Positions 5,762 to 9,094 of a stretch of 9,094 bases of DNA are shown one piece after another. The notes below the pieces were generated by a model that was not told where the DNA came from, did not search any database, and was given only the letters and a program-made list of their open reading frames with translations. The translations under genes and the position numbers were made by a program. The stretch's first letter is position 1, and the number at the start of each line of letters is the position of its first letter. Origin of the DNA: an uncultured Bacillota bacterium (GTDB taxonomy: Bacteria; Bacillota; Clostridia; Oscillospirales; Oscillospiraceae); assembly GCA_937890735.1 (NCBI GenBank), contig CALACZ010000063.1:1-9094 (forward strand), read 5' to 3'.

Positions 5762-8700
5762 TTACGCGAAGATGTAGGTCGTGGAGACGAGACCGTTACC
5801 GGAGGTAACGACGACGGACCATGCGCCCTTGTTGTTGTCATCGAAGTGCAGCTCGGAATCCGTATCAACGAAGTTCGCGCCGTACTTCAGCTCGATGGTC
5901 GCAACATCCTCGGACAGACCAGCTTCCAGAACGTCAAGCAGTTCGGAAACGGTGTAGTCCAGAGCCGGGGTGGCGGTGATGGTGGTGCTGGACACAGTGC
6001 CGAGACCATTAACAGTAGCCTTCAGGGTCGCAACCTTGTAGTTGGCGAGCCAGTCGAGGGTGATGGTGATGTCGCTGTTGACAACATCCTTCTGGTTGTT
6101 TTCCCACTGCTTAGCGGTAGTGTACTCAACATCAGTGTCCTTCTCGTTCTTGAAGGAGACCTTCTTCACTTCCATGCCAGCGGGGATCTCGGAGATGACC
6201 ATACCCTGATAGGTGTGACCGATGGTCTGGTCATCGGAGGTGACAACGCCCAGAACGGTGTTCGGGGTCTTTTCGCTGTCAACAGCCTTGATCGCAGCCA
6301 GAGAAGCCGCGTTCACGATGGTGAACTTGTCGTCGGACTTGTAGACGTACAGCTTGTCGCCGTTCGCCAGGTCGGCAAAGTTGCCGTCCTTCAGAGCAGC
6401 GCCGTCGAGGACGTAGGTGACAACATCAGCGTCGCCGCCGTCAACCTTGACAGAGCCGATCTCGATGTAGTTGCCCTTCTCGTCAGCCTTGCCGGAAGCA
6501 GAAGTCGCGTTGACGACCTTGCCGGATTCGCTGAGGAGGTCAGCCTCGGTGATCTTGCCGTCGTTGTCAGCATCGGTCACGAGGGAGATCTCGTTGGAGT
6601 CGCTGACATAGACCTCATAGAAGCCAACCTTCATATCCTTCAGAGCTTCCTTATCGGAGGACTTGAAGATGTAGGTCGCAGCGGTCAGAGTGCCGGCGTC
6701 CTTGTCCAGAGCGTAGGCGTCAAATTCGATCGGGAACTTGCCGCCGGACTTCGCACCTGCGAAGCGGTCAGCGCCCGCGAAGAAGATGACGGTCTTGGTG
6801 CCGGAGACGGTGATGTTGTTGACATAGACAACATCGACCTTGTTGGTGTCCTTGTTGACATGATACTGCACATCGCCGGTCATGGACGGAACTTCGTCAT
6901 AGCCAACGTAGGCAGTGTAGGTCGCGAACGGGACAGACGTGCCAGAGTCACGGACCAGAACGAGGGTCTCGGAGGTCATCTGGAACACGACGGACTTTTG
7001 GGCGTCCTTCACATAGGAAGAGCCGTTGGTAAAGCTGGCAGCCTTTTCGGTCTTGACCTCGTTGTAAACGGTGTCGTCCCAAATGCCCTTGCCGTTCAGG
7101 CTCAGCTTGTAAACGCCGTCCTCGGTGGTGTAGGCAAACAGAGTGTCGTACAGAGCGGTGAGCTTATCGTTCTTCGCAAAGACAACATTCGTCGTGCCGC
7201 CAGCCAGTGCGATGAGGTCATCAGCGCTGAACGCGGTGTCATCGTCCTTAGCAGCCTTCTTGTCGAAGAACTTGCCGTTCACGGTGACGGACGTGATCTC
7301 GACGTCTTCCAGCTTGTCGCCGGCAGCGGTGACGAGGTCAGCCTTGATGGTAGCCTTGCCCTTGATGGATTCGACCCACAGAGCGTCGATGACAGCGTAG
7401 TTCAGCGGAGCATAGTAGGCTTCCATGCCGATGACGTTGCCATAAGCGTCGAAGTACGCGACCATGTCGCTGCCGAGATCGTTAGCGTCGATGCCGTCGT
7501 AGAAGTACTTCGCAGCGATGTCGGAGAATTCGCCGTCCAGAGCGACCTGCGCAAACTTGCCGTCAACTCTCTTGATCTTGGTGAACTCAGCGATCTTGGA
7601 TTCCGCGGTCTCAACAGTCTGCACGTCGCCGTCAGCGATGGTGACCAGAACCATGTCGTCCTTCGCAAACGCGTCAGACTCGAAGGTCTTGGGAGCGGTA
7701 TCGCCAACCTTGTCGAACTGAGAACCGTTCGTGCCCAGCCACACGTTCATGGTGGTGGCAGCCTTGCGGGTGACATGATCCTTGGCGTCGCGCTTCTCGG
7801 TGACGACCTTGGTGACCTTGGCGAGGTAGGTGTTGATGAAGACGATGCGGTCTTCATAGACCTGCGTCAGAACGCCCTGACCGCCGATGTCGTTGGCAGT
7901 GGTGTTCTTGATGGTGCGGGTGCTGCCCTCCACGCCGTCTTCGTAGGTGGTCAGCTTGACGCCGTCCTCATCGAAGTCGCAGTCGTTCAGCACGTCGCAG
8001 CCAGCGACGGCAACAGTGTAGGAAGCGAGAGGAGCTTCGACATAAGTGCCGATGGTGTCCTTACCGTACTTCCAGATGTGGCAGGGACGACCAAACGCAT
8101 CATCCTGATCGACCTTCTTGGTCAAATCCCAGGACTCGTACAGGTAGCTGTCGTTTTCGATAGCGCCCGCAGTCGTCAGGACGTTCTTGCGGCCGGAGGT
8201 CTTGATCTCCTGACCATAGGTAACGGTCTTTGCATTCAGAGCGTTGAGCATGATCTGCGCAGCGGCGTCACGGGTGAGCTCTGCATCGTAGTCATACTTC
8301 TTGCCCAGCACGTCGGTCAGACCGGCAGCGCGGGCGAGCTTCAGAACGTTGACCTTCCAGGACGTGCCAACAAGGCCCTCTTCCTTAGCATCGTAGCCCA
8401 GGGTGACCAGGACCATCTTCAGGAACTGGATGCCGGTGAGCTTGCTTTCGGGAGCGTACTTGTTGTTGCCAACGCCGGAGATGATGCCCTGCTTCGCGCA
8501 GTACGCGATGTAGGAAACTGCCCAGTAATCACTGGCAACATCCACAAAAGTGTTGGCGGGGTTGTACAGCTTGCTAATATCAGTGTCGCCATTGTCGAAC
8601 ATGGCAATGATCTTAGCAGCCTCGGAGCGCTTCAGGGTATCGTTGGGCTTGTAGGACGCGCCCTTACCATTCAGCACACCGATCGCGGTGAGAACGTCAA

Positions 8701-8836
8701 CAGCCTCGACATACTTGACGTCATCGGCGTCAGCATAGATCGCGGTCGTGTCAACGGCGGCGCCTGCAACGGTGGCAAAGCTCAGCAGAGTTGCCAGAGC
8801 CAGAACAAGCGCCAGAACTTTCTTAAAGTTCTTCAT
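5762..8836 (-). CDS. Secreted S-layer-homology (SLH) domain protein
   Basis: The 1024-residue protein starts with a classical signal peptide: KNFKK, a hydrophobic core, then VAGA-AVD, with cleavage after about residue 26. Three SLH modules follow, at about 35-80 (with KRSEAAKII), 97-147 (FVDVASDYWA to LVTLGY) and a divergent third at 158-203 (with LTRDAAAQIM). SLH modules anchor surface proteins non-covalently to pyruvylated secondary cell-wall polymers. The remaining ~800 residues are acidic, Thr/Val/Asp-rich and beta-strand-like. They carry no catalytic motif I recognise. One EF-hand-like loop, DADNDGKITEAD (755-766), may bind calcium. Cysteines are few (for example C113). The start is secure: AGGAGG lies 8 nt before the ATG. 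Strong SD, near-consensus promoter and strongly biased codons point to a highly expressed, possibly S-layer-forming protein. The gene is transcribed alone, between repeat clusters. The exact function of the large C-terminal region is unknown. Confidence 0.92.
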   Translation of the reverse strand: MKNFKKVLALVLALATLLSFATVAGAAVDTTAIYADADDVKYVEAVDVLTAIGVLNGKGASYKPNDTLKRSEAAKIIAMFDNGDTDISKLYNPANTFVDVASDYWAVSYIAYCAKQGIISGVGNNKYAPESKLTGIQFLKMVLVTLGYDAKEEGLVGTSWKVNVLKLARAAGLTDVLGKKYDYDAELTRDAAAQIMLNALNAKTVTYGQEIKTSGRKNVLTTAGAIENDSYLYESWDLTKKVDQDDAFGRPCHIWKYGKDTIGTYVEAPLASYTVAVAGCDVLNDCDFDEDGVKLTTYEDGVEGSTRTIKNTTANDIGGQGVLTQVYEDRIVFINTYLAKVTKVVTEKRDAKDHVTRKAATTMNVWLGTNGSQFDKVGDTAPKTFESDAFAKDDMVLVTIADGDVQTVETAESKIAEFTKIKRVDGKFAQVALDGEFSDIAAKYFYDGIDANDLGSDMVAYFDAYGNVIGMEAYYAPLNYAVIDALWVESIKGKATIKADLVTAAGDKLEDVEITSVTVNGKFFDKKAAKDDDTAFSADDLIALAGGTTNVVFAKNDKLTALYDTLFAYTTEDGVYKLSLNGKGIWDDTVYNEVKTEKAASFTNGSSYVKDAQKSVVFQMTSETLVLVRDSGTSVPFATYTAYVGYDEVPSMTGDVQYHVNKDTNKVDVVYVNNITVSGTKTVIFFAGADRFAGAKSGGKFPIEFDAYALDKDAGTLTAATYIFKSSDKEALKDMKVGFYEVYVSDSNEISLVTDADNDGKITEADLLSESGKVVNATSASGKADEKGNYIEIGSVKVDGGDADVVTYVLDGAALKDGNFADLANGDKLYVYKSDDKFTIVNAASLAAIKAVDSEKTPNTVLGVVTSDDQTIGHTYQGMVISEIPAGMEVKKVSFKNEKDTDVEYTTAKQWENNQKDVVNSDITITLDWLANYKVATLKATVNGLGTVSSTTITATPALDYTVSELLDVLEAGLSEDVATIELKYGANFVDTDSELHFDDNNKGAWSVVVTSGNGLVSTTYIFA

Positions 8837-8842
8837 TGAGTC

Positions 8843-8850
8843 TTCCTCCT
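8843..8850 (-). promoter_or_regulatory. Strong ribosome binding site of the SLH gene
   Basis: On the minus strand CAGGAGGA contains the full AGGAGG core 8 nt ahead of the ATG. It is among the best SD sequences in the window, in keeping with high expression, and fixes the start codon. Confidence 0.85.
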
Positions 8851-8874
8851 GTTAAAATTTTGATCGCCGGAGCA

Positions 8875-8893
8875 GATAGCTGTCCCGGCTATC
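8875..8893 (-). promoter_or_regulatory. 5'-leader hairpin of the SLH transcript
   Basis: GATAGC (8875-8880) and GCTATC (8888-8893) form a 6-bp stem with a 7-nt loop close to the predicted 5' end of the transcript. A 5' hairpin can protect long-lived mRNAs, which are common for S-layer genes. That role is inference, and the stem is modest. Confidence 0.4.
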
Positions 8894-8903
8894 ATCTACG
8901 CGT

Positions 8904-8932
8904 ATGATATTCCACGAAACGCAAAACGTCAA
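8904..8932 (-). promoter_or_regulatory. Promoter of the SLH protein gene
   Basis: On the minus strand TTGACG (8927-8932, 5 of 6) and TATCAT (8904-8909, 5 of 6) are separated by the ideal 17 bp. The predicted start near 8897 gives a leader of about 60 nt. Upstream lie a G-tract (8933-8945) and three phased TGTAAY boxes. Confidence 0.8.
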
Positions 8933-8947
8933 GGGGATGGGGGGGAT

Positions 8948-8976
8948 TGTAATGTGATTGTAACATTGGGTGTAAT
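8948..8976. promoter_or_regulatory. Three helically phased TGTAAY boxes upstream of the SLH promoter
   Basis: TGTAAT (8948), TGTAAC (8959) and TGTAAT (8971) recur every 11-12 bp in an otherwise GC-rich tract, 15 bp upstream of the -35 box. On the promoter strand they read RTTACA. The spacing places them on one face of the helix, as expected for a regulator array or curved upstream DNA. No known regulator is assigned. Confidence 0.45.
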
Positions 8977-8990
8977 ATTGGGCGCAGCAC

Positions 8991-9094
8991 CAAGGCTTCC
9001 CTTGGTGAGCAAGGGGAGGCTTTGTGCTGTCAAAACGTGGCGGCAGCTCAGAAATAAGGACTCTTCCCCTCATCAGTCGCCTGCGGCGACAGCT
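8991..9094 (+). repeat. Intergenic hairpin repeat, copy F with leader, cut by window end
   Basis: An imperfect 11-bp hairpin (8991-9001 with 9014-9024, with G-T pairs) is followed by a CAAAACGTGG...GGCAGC tract whose reverse complement resembles 5337-5350. Next is the 37-nt block at 9043-9079, shared with copy B, then hairpin one GTCGCC-TGC-GGCGAC (9076-9090). Hairpin two would begin at the last bases and is lost at the window edge. It lies upstream of the SLH gene in the same orientation as copy B, which lies downstream. Confidence 0.75.

Noticed and set aside
5672..8839. Uninterrupted 1055-codon reading frame on the plus strand opposite the SLH gene
   Set aside because: It is the exact codon-register mirror of the SLH gene, explained by missing TTA/CTA/TCA codons. 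It has no ribosome site, crosses a terminator hairpin, and its translation is a low-complexity Val/Gly/Asp/Leu mixture.
8852..9073. 73-codon minus-strand frame upstream of the SLH gene
   Set aside because: It overlaps the SLH promoter, the phased boxes and the repeat, and has no ribosome site or recognisable domain.

Overview
The window looks like chromosomal DNA from a GC-rich member of the Clostridia, most likely a gut Oscillospiraceae-type bacterium. This is inferred from the Gram-positive-style S-layer-homology (SLH) surface protein, strong GGAGG-type ribosome sites, a fermentative agmatine catabolic cluster, a DinJ/YafQ toxin-antitoxin pair and mosaics of short hairpin repeats between genes. 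No rRNA, tRNA or other taxonomic marker is present, so the assignment is tentative.

Region 1 (about 1-4591) is a divergent agmatine-deiminase locus. An IclR-family regulator (118-879, minus) faces a three-gene operon on the plus strand: agmatine deiminase aguA (1059-2156), an APC-family antiporter (2166-3530) and putrescine carbamoyltransferase ptcA (3545-4561). Gaps of 9 and 14 bp and SD sequences before each gene support one transcript. The expected flow is: agmatine enters in exchange for putrescine; AguA makes N-carbamoylputrescine and ammonia; PtcA phosphorolyses it to putrescine and carbamoyl phosphate. The ATP-forming carbamate kinase that usually completes the cluster is absent here. 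The 179-bp divergent spacer carries a phased array of TTCGC half-sites that overlaps the regulator's own promoter.

Region 2 (4591-5235) is a convergent dinJ-yafQ type II toxin-antitoxin operon on the minus strand, with a consensus sigma-70-type promoter and palindromic operator candidates. It shares a short terminator zone with the agmatine operon.

Region 3 (about 5236-5690) has no credible gene. It is packed with at least five copies plus a fragment of a two-hairpin intergenic repeat, in both orientations. The hairpin stems vary between copies by paired, compensating changes.

Region 4 (5695-8976) is a monocistronic unit on the minus strand: a 1024-residue secreted SLH protein with a strong SD, a near-consensus promoter, a 5'-leader hairpin, three helically phased TGTAAY boxes upstream, and a strong terminator. 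The last ~100 bases hold another copy of the repeat, cut by the window end. A related fragment sits at the window start.

The protein families here are all known. The parts most worth a second look are the IclR/TTCGC control of the agmatine operon, the covarying hairpin repeats that also flank the S-layer gene as direct copies, and the phased boxes upstream of the S-layer promoter.
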